From the NCBI GenBank assembly GCA_946410305.1, contig CAMJZV010000001.1, positions 248,001-312,000 of the forward strand: a stretch of DNA of 64,000 nucleotides. The letters run 5' to 3'. Every line of letters begins with the position of its first letter. The first letter of the stretch is position 1. The notes below the pieces were generated by a model. The model ran no database searches and was not told the origin of the DNA. It worked only from the letters and a program-made list of their open reading frames with translations. The DNA is from an uncultured Prevotellaceae bacterium. Lineage in GTDB: Bacteria > Bacteroidota > Bacteroidia > Bacteroidales > Bacteroidaceae. The translations under genes and the position numbers were made by a program. Shown here in pieces: positions 9,487 through 20,041 of the stretch.

Positions 9487-10428
9487 ATGGAGAAATTCGT
9501 AATCATTGACGCTCACAGCCATTTGTGGTTGAAACAAGATACGACATGGAACGGAAAGATCATTCGTTCTATGAAGAACGGACGTAGCATGTTCCTTGGA
9601 GAAGAGGTTCAGATGGTTCCGCCGTTCATAATTGATGGCACCAACTCGGCAGAGGTATTCCTTTCCAACATGGACTATGCACAGGTTTCTGCCGCCGTAG
9701 TTGTACAGGAGTTCATCGATGGTATACAAAACGACTACCTTGCAGACGTTAAGCGCCGCTATCCTAACCGATTCTTTATCTGTGGAATGTGCGACTATCT
9801 CCACGATGGTTTTTACCAACAAGCAGAACGCTTGGTATCAGAAGATCTCTTTCAGGGCATGGCCATTCCCGGACACAGACTGCTTGGGCGTTCCCTGACA
9901 TCGCTGGAGATGATGCAGTTCTTTCATTTGATGGAGGAACATGACCTGTTATTATCCATAACTTTGGCAGATGGAGATCAGCAGGTTGCAGAACTGAAAG
10001 ATGTCATCAGTGACTGCCCGCATCTTCGTATTGCCATTGGACATCTGGGTATGGCAAATCCTCCTCAGAAGAATCCATGGGAGAACAACAGTTGGCGAGA
10101 ACAAATTCTGTTAGCAAGAAATCCTCAGGTTATGATAGAGATGGGAGGAATCACTTGGCTCTACCATCACGAATTCTATCCCTTCCCTACTGCCATCCGT
10201 GCGATTCGCGAGGCAGCAGACTTGATTGGTATGGAGAAACTTATGTGGGGTAGCGACTATCCAAGAACCATTACAGCTATCACCTACCGCATGTCTTACG
10301 ACTTCATTCTGAAAACTACTGAACTGTCGGATCACGACAAATATTTACTCTTAGGTGGGAATGCCTATGACTTCTACCGATTCGGAGATTTACCTGACCT
10401 ACCTTATATTAAGAACATGAGTGAATAA
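9487..10428 (+). CDS. Amidohydrolase-2 family protein, sugar lactonase-like
   Basis: This is a cytoplasmic metal-dependent hydrolase (313 residues, no signal peptide) of the amidohydrolase-related/COG3618 type that includes L-fuconolactonase and L-rhamnonolactonase. The N-terminal D8-A-H10-S-H12 is the HxH metal motif; H186 lies in AIGHLG; D257 in GSDYPRT is the usual barrel-end aspartate. Its gene is 39 bases upstream of L-fucose isomerase and shares the promoter at 9381-9412. The position next to fucI suggests lactone hydrolysis in deoxy-sugar metabolism. Other members of this fold are decarboxylases or metal hydrolases, so the substrate is inference. Confidence 0.75.
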   Translation: MEKFVIIDAHSHLWLKQDTTWNGKIIRSMKNGRSMFLGEEVQMVPPFIIDGTNSAEVFLSNMDYAQVSAAVVVQEFIDGIQNDYLADVKRRYPNRFFICGMCDYLHDGFYQQAERLVSEDLFQGMAIPGHRLLGRSLTSLEMMQFFHLMEEHDLLLSITLADGDQQVAELKDVISDCPHLRIAIGHLGMANPPQKNPWENNSWREQILLARNPQVMIEMGGITWLYHHEFYPFPTAIRAIREAADLIGMEKLMWGSDYPRTITAITYRMSYDFILKTTELSDHDKYLLLGGNAYDFYRFGDLPDLPYIKNMSE

Positions 10429-10467
10429 TTACATGAAGGAACAAACTTACTAAAACAAATAAAGAAT

Positions 10468-12288
10468 ATGACAAACTATCCTAAAATCGGTATCCGCCCT
10501 ACCATCGATGGTCGACAGGGAGGTATCCGCGAAGGTCTTGAGGAAAAGACCATGGCATTGGCTAAAGCTGTAAAGGACCTGATTGAGAGCAATCTTCGCA
10601 ATGGTGACGGTTCCAAAGTAGAGTGTATCATCAGCGACACCACTATTGGACGTGTCGGTGAGTCGGCAAGATGCGCTGAGAAATTCGAGCGTGAGGGTGT
10701 CGGTTCCACTATCACTGTTACCAGTTGCTGGTGCTATGGCTCTGAGACCATGGATATGAATCCCTACTATCCCAAGGCAGTATGGGGCTTCAATGGCACT
10801 GAGCGGCCGGGCGCTGTGTATCTGGCTGCTGTACTGGCTGCCCATGCTCAGAAAGGCCTGCCCGCCTATGGCATCTATGGACACGACGTGCAGGACTTGG
10901 ACGACAATACCATTCCTGAGGATGTAGCAGAGAAGATTCTGCGCTTCGCTCGCGCAGCACAGGCTGTAGCAACCATGCGTGGAAAGAGCTATCTGTCACT
11001 GGGGAACACATGTATGGGTATTGCTGGAAGTATCGTCAATGCTGACTTCCTACAACAGTACCTTGGCATGCGTACAGAGTATGTATCGCTAGTAGAGATT
11101 CTGCGTCGTGTCGACTTTGGCATCTATGACAAGGCCGAATTTGAGAAGGCGATGAAATGGGTAGAGAAATACTGCAAGCCCCAGGAGGGTCACGACTATA
11201 ACGAGGACCGTCCGCTATTCCCTGGCGTGCCTATGACGACGTTCAACGGCAAAGGCAAGGGCAAGAACCGTCAGGAGAAGGACGAGGACTGGGAATTCAC
11301 AGTTAAGAACATGATGATTATCCGCGACCTGATGCAGGGCTCTGAGAAGCTGCTGGAGATGGGGTATAAGGAAGAGGCTATCGGACACAACGCCATTGCT
11401 GCAGGTGTGCAGGGACAGCGTCAGTGGACGGACTACAAGCCCAATTTCGACTTCCCTGAGTCGATGATGTGTACGTCGTTCGACTGGAATGGACCTCGCG
11501 AGGCTTACACCTTGGCTACAGAGAACGACTTCCTGAATGGTATGTCGATGTTGTTTGGACACTTGTTGACCAATCGTGGCGTGATGTTCTCAGACATCCG
11601 CACATATTGGAGTCCAGAGGCTGTAAAGCGCGTCACTGGAACAGAGCTGAGTGGTACTGCCGCTGGTGGTTTCATCCACCTCATCAACAGTGGTGCTACC
11701 ACCCTTGATGCTACAGGCGCTATGACAGACAAGGATGGCAATCCAACTATCAAGCCATTCTGGGAGATGAAGAACGAGGATATGGAGGCTTGTCTGAAGG
11801 CTACCTCATGGATGCCTGCCGACCGCGACTATTTCCGTGGTGGTGGCTACTCGTCACACTTCGTCACAAAAGGTGGTATGCCTATGACGATGCTGCGTCT
11901 GAACCTCGTAGCAGGCTTAGGTCCTGTATTGCAACTGGCTGAAGGGTGGACGGTAGAGCTCGACCCCAAGACGCACGACATACTGGACAAGCGCACAGAC
12001 CCCACATGGCCTACCACTTGGTTTGCTCCACGTCTCGACCCCACAAAGGATGCTTTCAAGGATGTCTACAGCGTCATGAACAATTGGGGTGCTAACCATG
12101 GTGCTATCTGCTACGGACATGTCGGTGCCGACCTGATTACCCTCTGTGCTATGCTCCGCATCCCCGTCTGTATGCACAACATTGCTGACAAGGACATTTT
12201 CCGTCCTGCCGCATGGAATGCCTTCGGTATGGATAAGGAGGGGGCCGACTACCGCGCCTGCCAGAATTTCGGTCCATTATATAAATAA
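10468..12288 (+). CDS. fucI: L-fucose isomerase
   Basis: This cytoplasmic enzyme converts L-fucose to L-fuculose (the family also isomerises D-arabinose). It has 606 residues, close to the family's roughly 590. The Mn-binding and catalytic residues are recognisable by spacing: E352 in [10 protein letters not shown]376 in FSDIRTYW, and H544 in [11 protein letters not shown]. These are offset by about 15 from E337, D361 and H528 of the E. coli enzyme. No fuculokinase or fuculose-phosphate aldolase is visible in the window, so later steps must be elsewhere. Its place just upstream of SusC/SusD suggests fucose, perhaps after demethylation of 2-O-methyl-fucose, is one product of the locus. The link to methylated fucose is inference. 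Confidence 0.95.
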   Translation: MTNYPKIGIRPTIDGRQGGIREGLEEKTMALAKAVKDLIESNLRNGDGSKVECIISDTTIGRVGESARCAEKFEREGVGSTITVTSCWCYGSETMDMNPYYPKAVWGFNGTERPGAVYLAAVLAAHAQKGLPAYGIYGHDVQDLDDNTIPEDVAEKILRFARAAQAVATMRGKSYLSLGNTCMGIAGSIVNADFLQQYLGMRTEYVSLVEILRRVDFGIYDKAEFEKAMKWVEKYCKPQEGHDYNEDRPLFPGVPMTTFNGKGKGKNRQEKDEDWEFTVKNMMIIRDLMQGSEKLLEMGYKEEAIGHNAIAAGVQGQRQWTDYKPNFDFPESMMCTSFDWNGPREAYTLATENDFLNGMSMLFGHLLTNRGVMFSDIRTYWSPEAVKRVTGTELSGTAAGGFIHLINSGATTLDATGAMTDKDGNPTIKPFWEMKNEDMEACLKATSWMPADRDYFRGGGYSSHFVTKGGMPMTMLRLNLVAGLGPVLQLAEGWTVELDPKTHDILDKRTDPTWPTTWFAPRLDPTKDAFKDVYSVMNNWGANHGAICYGHVGADLITLCAMLRIPVCMHNIADKDIFRPAAWNAFGMDKEGADYRACQNFGPLYK

Positions 12289-12441
12289 GGTATATGGAAG
12301 AAAGATAGGAACCGAGATTGTCAAGGTGGGAATCTTGGTAAATTTTGGAGAGCCTTTGATTACATTTTAAATAAAATAACGTCTTTTAATAAATAGACTA
12401 GCAACTACTACAACAAAAAAATATTAACTTAAAAACTGCTT

Positions 12442-13947
12442 ATGAAAAAAAATCATTTATTTTCGTACAGTAAGATCTGCACATTAGCTCTACTTGGAGC
12501 GAGTGCACTCTTCCTTACATCGTGCGCAGAGGATGGTTACGACGATGATGAGCGCTTTGATGCCGGTGTATCAAATACACAAATGGAAGCTGTAAAAGCT
12601 GATGACATTACCGTTACCGCCAGTGCCGATGGTAAGTCGCAAACGTTCACTTGGCCGGTAGTCTTAGGTGCAAGTGGATATCGCGTAAATCTGATTGACA
12701 TCAGCAATCCTGACGAACCTATCATTAACGATAGTATTGTGGACGGATGTTCGGTTACAGGAAAACGTGAAGAGGACGTCAAGTACAGATTGACAATTCT
12801 GACTATTGGCAACAAGGCAAAAGGTAACACGGACGCTTCTGCCGTGGCTACAAAGGAGTTTTCAACATTTACTCCTACCTATAAAGTTATTCCTGCCGGT
12901 TCGAATTTGAATGAGTGGTTTGATGCCAACCCGCTACCTACTGACAATCTGGAGAATCTTAATTTCGACTTGGAAAGTGGTGCTACATACACATTGAGTA
13001 AAGAACTTGACTTTAACACAAATGCTGTAACTTTCCGTTCGAACAGTAAGACAAATCACGCCACAATTAATTTCTCTGGCGAAGCAGTTATTACCTTTGC
13101 TGCTGCCTTCAACCTGAAGTATGTGGATATTGACTGTTCGGCTATGGAAATCAGTAGTACCAACCATGGTATCTTTGCATTCAGTAAGGATCCATCAGCT
13201 TGTCCCACAGGTGTAGATATCGATGCAAGTCTTTACAAATGGGAGAATCCGATGATTAAAGACCCTATTACTTTTGTCAACTGTAATTTCAAGAACGTAC
13301 AGAGCTATTTCTTCTGGGACAACCAGCAGAAAGTTTGTGCAATGACCATGTTGATTGACAACTGTGTAGTTCAGCTGGCTCCACAAAAGGCATTTGCCGG
13401 TGGTGTATTTTGGACCAATAAGGGTGGGCAGATCAATGAACTATATATCACCAACTCTACCTTCTATGAGTTAGGCGATAATCCTGGTGACTATAAGTAT
13501 TTCTATCAGGCAGGTATGGTCAGCGGCGAAGAAATCTATGCCGACAAGACTATTGCTACCAACACCGTTAGTTATACCAATTCTACATTCTCGCATGTTA
13601 CATGGAACAACGGCCAATGGGGTAACTACAACCGTATGGGTGGACGCAGCTGCTCACACTGGATCATGACCGACTGCATCTTCTTTGACTGCTCACCTTC
13701 GGGTGTTCCCCGTCGTTTCCTGCATGGTAAGCAGAACCAGCCTCATGTCACCTTCAACAACAATACTTATATGAAGGCTGACGGAACTTTCCAAGATATC
13801 AAGGAAGACGGCAGTCACGACTATGACAACTCTGGCACAACCATCGAGGAAGACCCACAGTTTGCAGACTGGGCTAATGGCGATTTCTCCATCAGTGGTG
13901 CTACTCAGGTAGCTCGCCAGACTGGTGACCCACGTTGGTTGCCCTAA
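12442..13947 (+). CDS. Surface lipoprotein with DUF4957/DUF5123-like beta-helix
   Basis: This 501-residue exported lipoprotein is probably a surface glycan-binding protein. The lipobox is L-T-S-C with C28 as the lipidated residue, followed by an acidic stretch (AEDGYDDDE) typical of surface-exposed Bacteroidota lipoproteins. Residues of about 50-145 form a fibronectin-like sandwich. The rest looks like a right-handed beta-helix with many N-S-T-F and N-N-T type turns. The end, GDPRWLP, is characteristic of the DUF4957/DUF5123 group found in pectin-type utilisation loci. It precedes susC by 43 bases, and such proteins more often follow susD. It may bind the polysaccharide, but a weak lyase or hydrolase role cannot be excluded. 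Confidence 0.8.
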   Translation: MKKNHLFSYSKICTLALLGASALFLTSCAEDGYDDDERFDAGVSNTQMEAVKADDITVTASADGKSQTFTWPVVLGASGYRVNLIDISNPDEPIINDSIVDGCSVTGKREEDVKYRLTILTIGNKAKGNTDASAVATKEFSTFTPTYKVIPAGSNLNEWFDANPLPTDNLENLNFDLESGATYTLSKELDFNTNAVTFRSNSKTNHATINFSGEAVITFAAAFNLKYVDIDCSAMEISSTNHGIFAFSKDPSACPTGVDIDASLYKWENPMIKDPITFVNCNFKNVQSYFFWDNQQKVCAMTMLIDNCVVQLAPQKAFAGGVFWTNKGGQINELYITNSTFYELGDNPGDYKYFYQAGMVSGEEIYADKTIATNTVSYTNSTFSHVTWNNGQWGNYNRMGGRSCSHWIMTDCIFFDCSPSGVPRRFLHGKQNQPHVTFNNNTYMKADGTFQDIKEDGSHDYDNSGTTIEEDPQFADWANGDFSISGATQVARQTGDPRWLP

Positions 13948-13990
13948 TATTGCTAAGAACTAATAACAACGAACTAAGAATTAGAATTCT

Positions 13991-16900
13991 ATGAAAAAAT
14001 ATATTAAATCTTTAAGCCTTAGTCTGATGTTGATGTTCTCAGCATCGGCAATGGCACAAAACCAAACGGTGACAGGTACCGTAGTCGATGAACTCGGCGA
14101 ACCTGTAATCGGTGCTACTGTAAAGGTGAATGGCGACAAGAGTAAAGGAACCGTGACAGACCTTGACGGTAACTATAAGTTATCAGTCCCTGCTGGCGCA
14201 AAGATAACCATTACCTATATTGGCTACATGCCTGTGACGGTAAAACCTGGTGGTACTGTAAAACTGCAGGAAGACAAGCAAACGTTGGAAGAAGTGGTAG
14301 TTGTAGGTTACGGCTCACAGAAAAAAGCTCACTTGACGGGTTCGGTATCAACCGTTGAGGTTGACGATATTCAAGACCTTGCCAATGGCGGTTTGGGACA
14401 GTCGCTCAGCGGACTGGTCAACGGTCTGAGCGTTAGCGGTGGTGACTCTCGTCCTGGTGAGAATGCCCGCCTGCAGATTCGTGACGTGGGTTCTCTGGGC
14501 GAGGTAGGTTCTACCGCTCAGCAACCTTTGTTCGTTATCGATGGCTATATCTATCCTAACGATGTGAAAGTTGGTAACTCAACACAGAACCTAGGTGCAG
14601 AGGCTTTCAACAACCTCGACCCCTCTGAAATCGAGAGCATCTCTGTGCTGAAGGACGCATCTGCTGCCGTTTACGGTGCTCGTGCTGCCAATGGTGTTAT
14701 CCTTGTTACCACCAAGAAAGGTAAGCAGGGAGCGCCCAGCATCAGCTATAGCGGCTCAATTGGTATCACTGACGAGGTGACACGTCCTAATATGCTGAAT
14801 GCCTACGAGTATGGTCGTCTATATAATGCAATTGCAGCTGCCGACCCCACCAATACTTCGCTGAACAAAAGAACTGCCCTATTCCAGGCTGACGAATTGG
14901 AGGCCATGAAGGGCTTGAACTACGATTTATTAGACAAGTATTGGTCAAGTGGCTATACTACTCGTCATGCTGTCAATGTCAGTGGTGCTACTGAGAATGT
15001 AAGCTACTTTGGTGGTATTACCTACTTTAAACAGGATGGTAACTTAGGAAAGCTTGATTACGATCGTTGGAACTATCGTGCTGGAGTGGATGTAAAACTG
15101 AGCAAATGGCTATCGGCTAATCTGACAGTTAGTGGTGACTATGGAAAGAAGAACAAGCCCTTGGTAAAGGTTGGTGGATCAGGCGATGAGAAAGATTATA
15201 ACCTGTTGTTGACTCGTCCCACTTACATTCCGGAGTACGTTGGTGACTATGCTATCCCTGCTTATGGTGTCAGTGGTGGTCAGAAGAACCAAAACCAGAA
15301 CTACCATTACGATGTTCTGCAGAACAATGGTGACTACAGCCGCAGTATGACATCAAATACCAATATTGGTGCTAGTATTAAGTACGACTTCGGATGGAGT
15401 AAGATTCTCAACGGTTTGAAACTGAGTTTTAGCTATTCAAAGAGTATCAACAACGATAAAACTAACCAGTACGGATCAAGCTACACACTATACCAGATGT
15501 TGACTCGCTATGGTTCAGGAAATCATCTCTATACTCCGACAAGCGGTGACGATGCTTCATTTGACTATATGGATGCGTCGAACTTCAATGCGATGACGAT
15601 GAAGAATGGTAATATGCTTTATCGCACGATGACCCGTACGGACAACTACCAGATGAACTTCACTGCTCAGTATGCCCGTGACTTTGGTCGCCACCACGTC
15701 AATGCCCTGTTCTCCATTGAGAAATCTGAGGCAGAATCAGAGTATCTGATGGGACAGCGTGAAAACCCAATGCCATATACAAGTGGTCAGTCGAACTCTG
15801 CTGATGGTGAGCAAACAACGGTATTTACGCGTTCTGAGAGTGGTACATTGTCTTATATCGGACGTATTAACTACGCTTATGCAGACCGTTATCTGTTTGA
15901 ATTTCTGCTTCGTTCTGATGCATCTACCAAGTTTGCTCCAGAGAACTATTGGGGGACCTTCCCTGCCATCTCTGCAGGTTGGGTCATTAGCGAGGAACCT
16001 TGGTTCCAGAATATCAAGGCACTGAAATTCGTTGATTTCTTGAAAATCCGTGCAAGCTGGGGTCTCACAGGTCGTGATAACCTTGCTGCATGGCAGTGGA
16101 TGCAGATTTATGCACAGGATTCTAACCGTGGTCCCGTCTTCGGTACTGGTATTAGCAATGACGCTAAAGGACGTGTAACGATTAACAAGAACAATTCTGC
16201 AGTAAATCAGGATGTGCACTGGGATAAATCATACAAGACCAATATCGGTCTGGACTTCCAGTTCCTAAACAAGCGTCTGGCCGTTAACGTCGACTATTAC
16301 TATGAGAAGAACCGCGAGATGCTGATGAACCTTTCAACAGATATTCCTACCACCATCGGTACCCAAACAGCCTCTCAGAACTGGGGTGAGATGAACAACT
16401 GGGGTTGGGAAATCGGTATCACTTGGCGTGACAAGATTGGAAAGGACTTCAAATATCGTATAGGTATAAACACGGGTTACCATGACAATGAGGTCTTGGA
16501 GATGAACTGGGAGAAAGAATATATCTATCGACAGATGACACCAGGCAGCCGTACTGACATTGGTACATGGGGTATGCAGTGCATTGGTATGTTCCGTTCG
16601 TTCCAGGATATTGAGGAGTACTTCGAGAAGTATCACATTACCTCGTATATGGGTATGACTAAGGATAAAGTTCGCCCTGGTATGCTGATATATAAAGATG
16701 TACGTGGTGCTTACAATGCCGAGACTGGTGAATATGATGGTCCTGATGGTATCGTTGATAAGGATAACGATCAGGTTTGCTTGTCAAATCGTTCAAACCC
16801 ATACGGATTCACAATTAATGCTCATGCAGACTGGAAGGGTATTTCGTTGACTGCCCAGTTTGGTGCATCATGGGGTGGCTATACGACATTACCATCTGCT

Positions 16901-17320
16901 GCTATTGGTGTGGCTTCAGGTTCAAATATCGAGTATTACAACATGCCTTCATTCTGGAATGTAGACAACATGTACTCTTATCAGGATGTGACAGACGCAA
17001 ACGGCAACATTGTTGTAAAAGAGAACCGCAATGCGGAGTATCCTAATTTGGCTTATCAGAGTGTGAATGCTGTGACGTCAAGTTTCTGGCGTATTAGTGC
17101 TGCAAGTGTTCGTCTGAGTCGTCTGACTCTCGCATACACCTTCCCCAACCAGTGGTTTAAGAAGGTTGGTGTCAAGAATGTGCGTCTGAACATCACTGGT
17201 CAGAACCTCATCAACTTCTACAACCCTTATCCCGATAAGTTTACAAGTCCTATGGCTGGTACTTATGGCAATTATCCCACATTGCGTCGTTGGGATATTG
17301 GTGTTAATCTCTCGTTCTAA
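13991..17320 (+). CDS. SusC-family TonB-dependent outer membrane transporter
   Basis: This outer membrane transporter (1109 residues) imports oligosaccharides with its SusD partner, energised by TonB. A signal peptide ends at AMAQ (about 22). It is followed by a carboxypeptidase-regulatory-like domain (about 26-95, GEPVIGATVKV...DGNYKL), the TonB-box/plug entry LEEVVVVGYGSQKK (about 99), the plug with VLKDASAAVYGARAANGVI, and the 22-strand barrel ending in WDIGVNLSF. It has no N-terminal signalling extension, so it is not expected to talk to a FecR anti-sigma factor. susD follows after 15 bases. It is the only SusC in the window. Confidence 0.96.
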   Translation: MKKYIKSLSLSLMLMFSASAMAQNQTVTGTVVDELGEPVIGATVKVNGDKSKGTVTDLDGNYKLSVPAGAKITITYIGYMPVTVKPGGTVKLQEDKQTLEEVVVVGYGSQKKAHLTGSVSTVEVDDIQDLANGGLGQSLSGLVNGLSVSGGDSRPGENARLQIRDVGSLGEVGSTAQQPLFVIDGYIYPNDVKVGNSTQNLGAEAFNNLDPSEIESISVLKDASAAVYGARAANGVILVTTKKGKQGAPSISYSGSIGITDEVTRPNMLNAYEYGRLYNAIAAADPTNTSLNKRTALFQADELEAMKGLNYDLLDKYWSSGYTTRHAVNVSGATENVSYFGGITYFKQDGNLGKLDYDRWNYRAGVDVKLSKWLSANLTVSGDYGKKNKPLVKVGGSGDEKDYNLLLTRPTYIPEYVGDYAIPAYGVSGGQKNQNQNYHYDVLQNNGDYSRSMTSNTNIGASIKYDFGWSKILNGLKLSFSYSKSINNDKTNQYGSSYTLYQMLTRYGSGNHLYTPTSGDDASFDYMDASNFNAMTMKNGNMLYRTMTRTDNYQMNFTAQYARDFGRHHVNALFSIEKSEAESEYLMGQRENPMPYTSGQSNSADGEQTTVFTRSESGTLSYIGRINYAYADRYLFEFLLRSDASTKFAPENYWGTFPAISAGWVISEEPWFQNIKALKFVDFLKIRASWGLTGRDNLAAWQWMQIYAQDSNRGPVFGTGISNDAKGRVTINKNNSAVNQDVHWDKSYKTNIGLDFQFLNKRLAVNVDYYYEKNREMLMNLSTDIPTTIGTQTASQNWGEMNNWGWEIGITWRDKIGKDFKYRIGINTGYHDNEVLEMNWEKEYIYRQMTPGSRTDIGTWGMQCIGMFRSFQDIEEYFEKYHITSYMGMTKDKVRPGMLIYKDVRGAYNAETGEYDGPDGIVDKDNDQVCLSNRSNPYGFTINAHADWKGISLTAQFGASWGGYTTLPSAAIGVASGSNIEYYNMPSFWNVDNMYSYQDVTDANGNIVVKENRNAEYPNLAYQSVNAVTSSFWRISAASVRLSRLTLAYTFPNQWFKKVGVKNVRLNITGQNLINFYNPYPDKFTSPMAGTYGNYPTLRRWDIGVNLSF

Positions 17321-17335
17321 ATAATTATAAAGATA

Positions 17336-19594
17336 ATGATTATGAAAACTACTATCAAATATATCAGCTTCGGTCTTGCTTCGGTCATGGCACTTTCAGC
17401 TTGTAGTGATAGTTTCTTGGAGGACAAGAAAAACTATGACAATGTGACTGCCGAGGTATATAATCATATTGAAGGTGCTAATGCACGTCTTAATGACCTA
17501 TACGGATGGTGTCTCCCTCAGGTGGCCGACTTGAGCACAGGCACTAACTACCTGTCTGTATCTATTGGCAACAATGATATTGCAGGAGGTTCTACAGAGG
17601 AGTATTCTGGTTTTACCGACTTTACGAATCCTCAGATAGCTTTGTCATCAATGAGTGGTACTAATGGTGTCCCAGATTATTTCATGGGCGCTCATAATAA
17701 TATCCAGAATTCTGTCTATGGGCGCATTCGCAACATCAACGATTTCATCAAAGGTGTTACTAATAGCACGCTGTCGGATGAGAATAAGAACATCATGCTG
17801 GGTCAGGCTTACTTCTTCCGTGCCTGGTGTTACTATAATCTGGTGAAGTGGTATGGTGGTGTGCCCATCGTTACGGAAGTGCTTGAACCTGTCAAGGATA
17901 ACTATACTCCCCGCTCTACAACCAAGGCTTGCATTGAATTTATATGTAACGATCTTGACCAGTCGGCAAAATTACTTGCTGATAAGACCATGAACGGTGG
18001 ATGGACTGGTTCCGATTGGGGACGAGTTACCACTGGTACGGCATTGGCTCTGAAGGGCCGCGTACTGCTCATGTGGTGCAGTCCTCTGTTTAATCGCAAG
18101 AACGATGAAAACCGTTGGAAGACTGCTTACACTCAGATGAAACAAGAACTCGAAAGTATCAAGGCTTGTGGATATGGCCTTTACACTTCTGGATCTAACG
18201 TCAATGGTAGCGACTTTGCCAAGCAGTTCCTTTCGAATGGTATCAATCCTGAGGCAGTATTTGTAGCATTGTACAATAACATTGTTGCAGACGGTTCTGA
18301 TATCCAGCGTAACAATAGTTGGGAGCGTGCTATTCGTCCGAAGAATACTGGAGGTAGTGGTAAAACAGCTAGTCTTTCTCTGATAGAATTGTTCCCAATG
18401 GCTGATGGAAAAATGCCTGACCTTTCAGGCCTTCCTGCTTTGGAGACTGGTTCACGTACTTATGCAAACACTTATTCTAAGTTGGCACGCAGCCAGTATG
18501 CTTACGACGAGTCGGCTCCTTTTATGAACCGCGACCCACGTTTCTATCGTACATTTGCTTTCCCAGGCTTCCGCTGGGCTTATCAGGGTGATCCTACTCA
18601 AGCCGATGCCAATAATCCATCTTATGATGGTGGTAAGAACTACGTACTTTGGAACTATGTTTGGTATGTTGACAAGAACGACCAGGGCAACATTGAAAGT
18701 GGTAACTCCTACGCAGCAGACAACCTGTTGACCAACAAGGCAGGAATCTATGTTCGTAAGAAGAGTGATGACTTAGATGTAAACGGCTCACCTCTGTACA
18801 ATTACGATCCTATTGCCAGTCAGCATTTCTATTCAGGTGCTCCTCTCATTGAGTTGCGCTATGCAGAGGTTCTGTTGAATCTTGCCGAGGTGGCTTGCGG
18901 TGCTGGCCAGGTAGAAGAGGCTTTAGGCTATATGAACCAAGTACGCAAGCGTGCTGGTGTTCCTGACTGGACAACCGCTGACTTTATCGGTGACCAGCAA
19001 GCAGCATGTATGAGTGCCATCCTGTATGAGCGTCAGATAGAATTTGCTTACGAGGGCAAGCGCTTCGATGACATGCGTCGTTGGATGCTTTTTGACGGTG
19101 GAACTCTGACAGAGCCACAAGCTGATGCCGACGCAGAGCAGCAAACATTGCCAGCATCTTGGAAGGTAACTGGTTGGGGTGGCAACACATGCACTTGGCT
19201 GGGCTTTACACCATGGAACGGTCAGCGTCGCGAGCGTGTTGAATTCCGTACTGCAGACCAGTTCGGTGTTGGTGGAACAACTTTCAATAGTGACCCGCTG
19301 GTAAATGCTGGGGTTGCACGTCCTGATGGCGTAGACTTCAGTCAGGCAGACATCAACACTCAGCTAACGACACTCAAGACCTGGTACAACACCAATCTGG
19401 TTACATCGTATAAGTTGGGTGATAGTCGTGACTCACAGAAGAATGCGCTCTACAATGCTTTCCGTCCCAAGTACTACTTCTTAGGGCTGAGCCAGGGTGC
19501 ACAAAGCCACAACCCCGAACTGCCACAGACTATTGGTTGGGCAGACTATAACAACAGTGGTGCTAATGGCACTTTCGACCCACTCGCAGAGTAA
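17336..19594 (+). CDS. SusD/RagB-family surface lipoprotein
   Basis: This is the substrate-binding lid of the SusC channel, a surface lipoprotein of 752 residues. That is longer than the usual 500-650, mainly from loops in the second half. Starts at 17336 (MIMK) or 17342 (MKTTIK) give the same signal peptide with lipobox L-S-A-C, followed by SDSFLEDKK, a typical SusD N-terminus. TPR-like helices carry AYFFRAWCYYNLVKWYGGVP, and the C-terminal half has RYAEVLLNLAEVA and the IQxE-type motif ILYERQIEFAYEGKRFDDMRRW. A terminator 28 bases after the stop ends the lipoprotein-susC-susD unit. Confidence 0.95.
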   Translation: MIMKTTIKYISFGLASVMALSACSDSFLEDKKNYDNVTAEVYNHIEGANARLNDLYGWCLPQVADLSTGTNYLSVSIGNNDIAGGSTEEYSGFTDFTNPQIALSSMSGTNGVPDYFMGAHNNIQNSVYGRIRNINDFIKGVTNSTLSDENKNIMLGQAYFFRAWCYYNLVKWYGGVPIVTEVLEPVKDNYTPRSTTKACIEFICNDLDQSAKLLADKTMNGGWTGSDWGRVTTGTALALKGRVLLMWCSPLFNRKNDENRWKTAYTQMKQELESIKACGYGLYTSGSNVNGSDFAKQFLSNGINPEAVFVALYNNIVADGSDIQRNNSWERAIRPKNTGGSGKTASLSLIELFPMADGKMPDLSGLPALETGSRTYANTYSKLARSQYAYDESAPFMNRDPRFYRTFAFPGFRWAYQGDPTQADANNPSYDGGKNYVLWNYVWYVDKNDQGNIESGNSYAADNLLTNKAGIYVRKKSDDLDVNGSPLYNYDPIASQHFYSGAPLIELRYAEVLLNLAEVACGAGQVEEALGYMNQVRKRAGVPDWTTADFIGDQQAACMSAILYERQIEFAYEGKRFDDMRRWMLFDGGTLTEPQADADAEQQTLPASWKVTGWGGNTCTWLGFTPWNGQRRERVEFRTADQFGVGGTTFNSDPLVNAGVARPDGVDFSQADINTQLTTLKTWYNTNLVTSYKLGDSRDSQKNALYNAFRPKYYFLGLSQGAQSHNPELPQTIGWADYNNSGANGTFDPLAE

Positions 19595-19621
19595 TCTAGA
19601 AACACATAACTCTCTCACTAT

Positions 19622-19652
19622 CGGATGCATCGCAATGGTGCATCCGTTTTTT
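19622..19652 (+). terminator. Rho-independent terminator after susD
   Basis: A perfect eight-base-pair stem (CGGATGCA 19622-19629 with TGCATCCG 19639-19646) has a nine-base loop and is followed by six T residues. It closes the unit ending with SusD. Confidence 0.88.
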
Positions 19653-19937
19653 ATTGCAGCACTAAAGCAGTTTCCCCTTTTCAAAAAATTCCTTTCACTT
19701 TCACCGCATGTATGCGAAAGCCCTGTATATAAATGGTTCGCACGTGTTCCTGGCATGCGCGAAGTGGTGCGGACGTTTCACATTGCTTTCACAAAATCGG
19801 TGAAACGTTCGTGAAACGTCAAAAACGAGGGAATGGCCTTGAAAGCCCTGTAGAAAGGCGACTGTGAAAGTGAAAGCATTTTTTCGAAAACGTCTCTCGC
19901 GCGGTGCAGGCGGGCGCGCACGTGCGAAAGACGGCCC

Positions 19938-20000
19938 CCTCGTCTCTGTATCAGCCTGTCTCGTCTCCGTATTAGCTCATCCCATCGCTGTATTAGCTTG
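19938..20000. repeat. 21-base degenerate tandem repeat, three units
   Basis: Three successive 21-base units share the pattern T-C-Y-C-R-T-C then Y-G-T-A-T-Y-A-G-C at 19938-19958, 19959-19979 and 19980-20000; a decayed fourth follows. The GTATTAGCT in units two and three is complementary to AGCTAATAC at 20038-20046. On the minus strand the period reads as a seven-residue repeat (WDKLIQR/WDELIRR/RDRLIQR). Confidence 0.65.
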
Positions 20001-20015
20001 TCCCAACTACGAGAC

Positions 20016-20041
20016 AGCTGTTCCTGCGCGCGAGAACAGCT
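20016..20041. repeat. Inverted repeat (hairpin) in intergenic region
   Basis: AGCTGTTC (20016-20023) and GAACAGCT (20034-20041) form a perfect 8-base stem around a G/C-rich 10-base loop. No T-tract follows, so it is not a terminator. It competes with pairing of the 21-base repeat units with 20038-20046. Confidence 0.6.

Noticed and set aside
19497..19814. 105-codon plus-strand frame overlapping the susD 3' end and terminator
   Set aside because: It reads through the susD terminator and repeat region in a different frame; no coding signal beyond being open.
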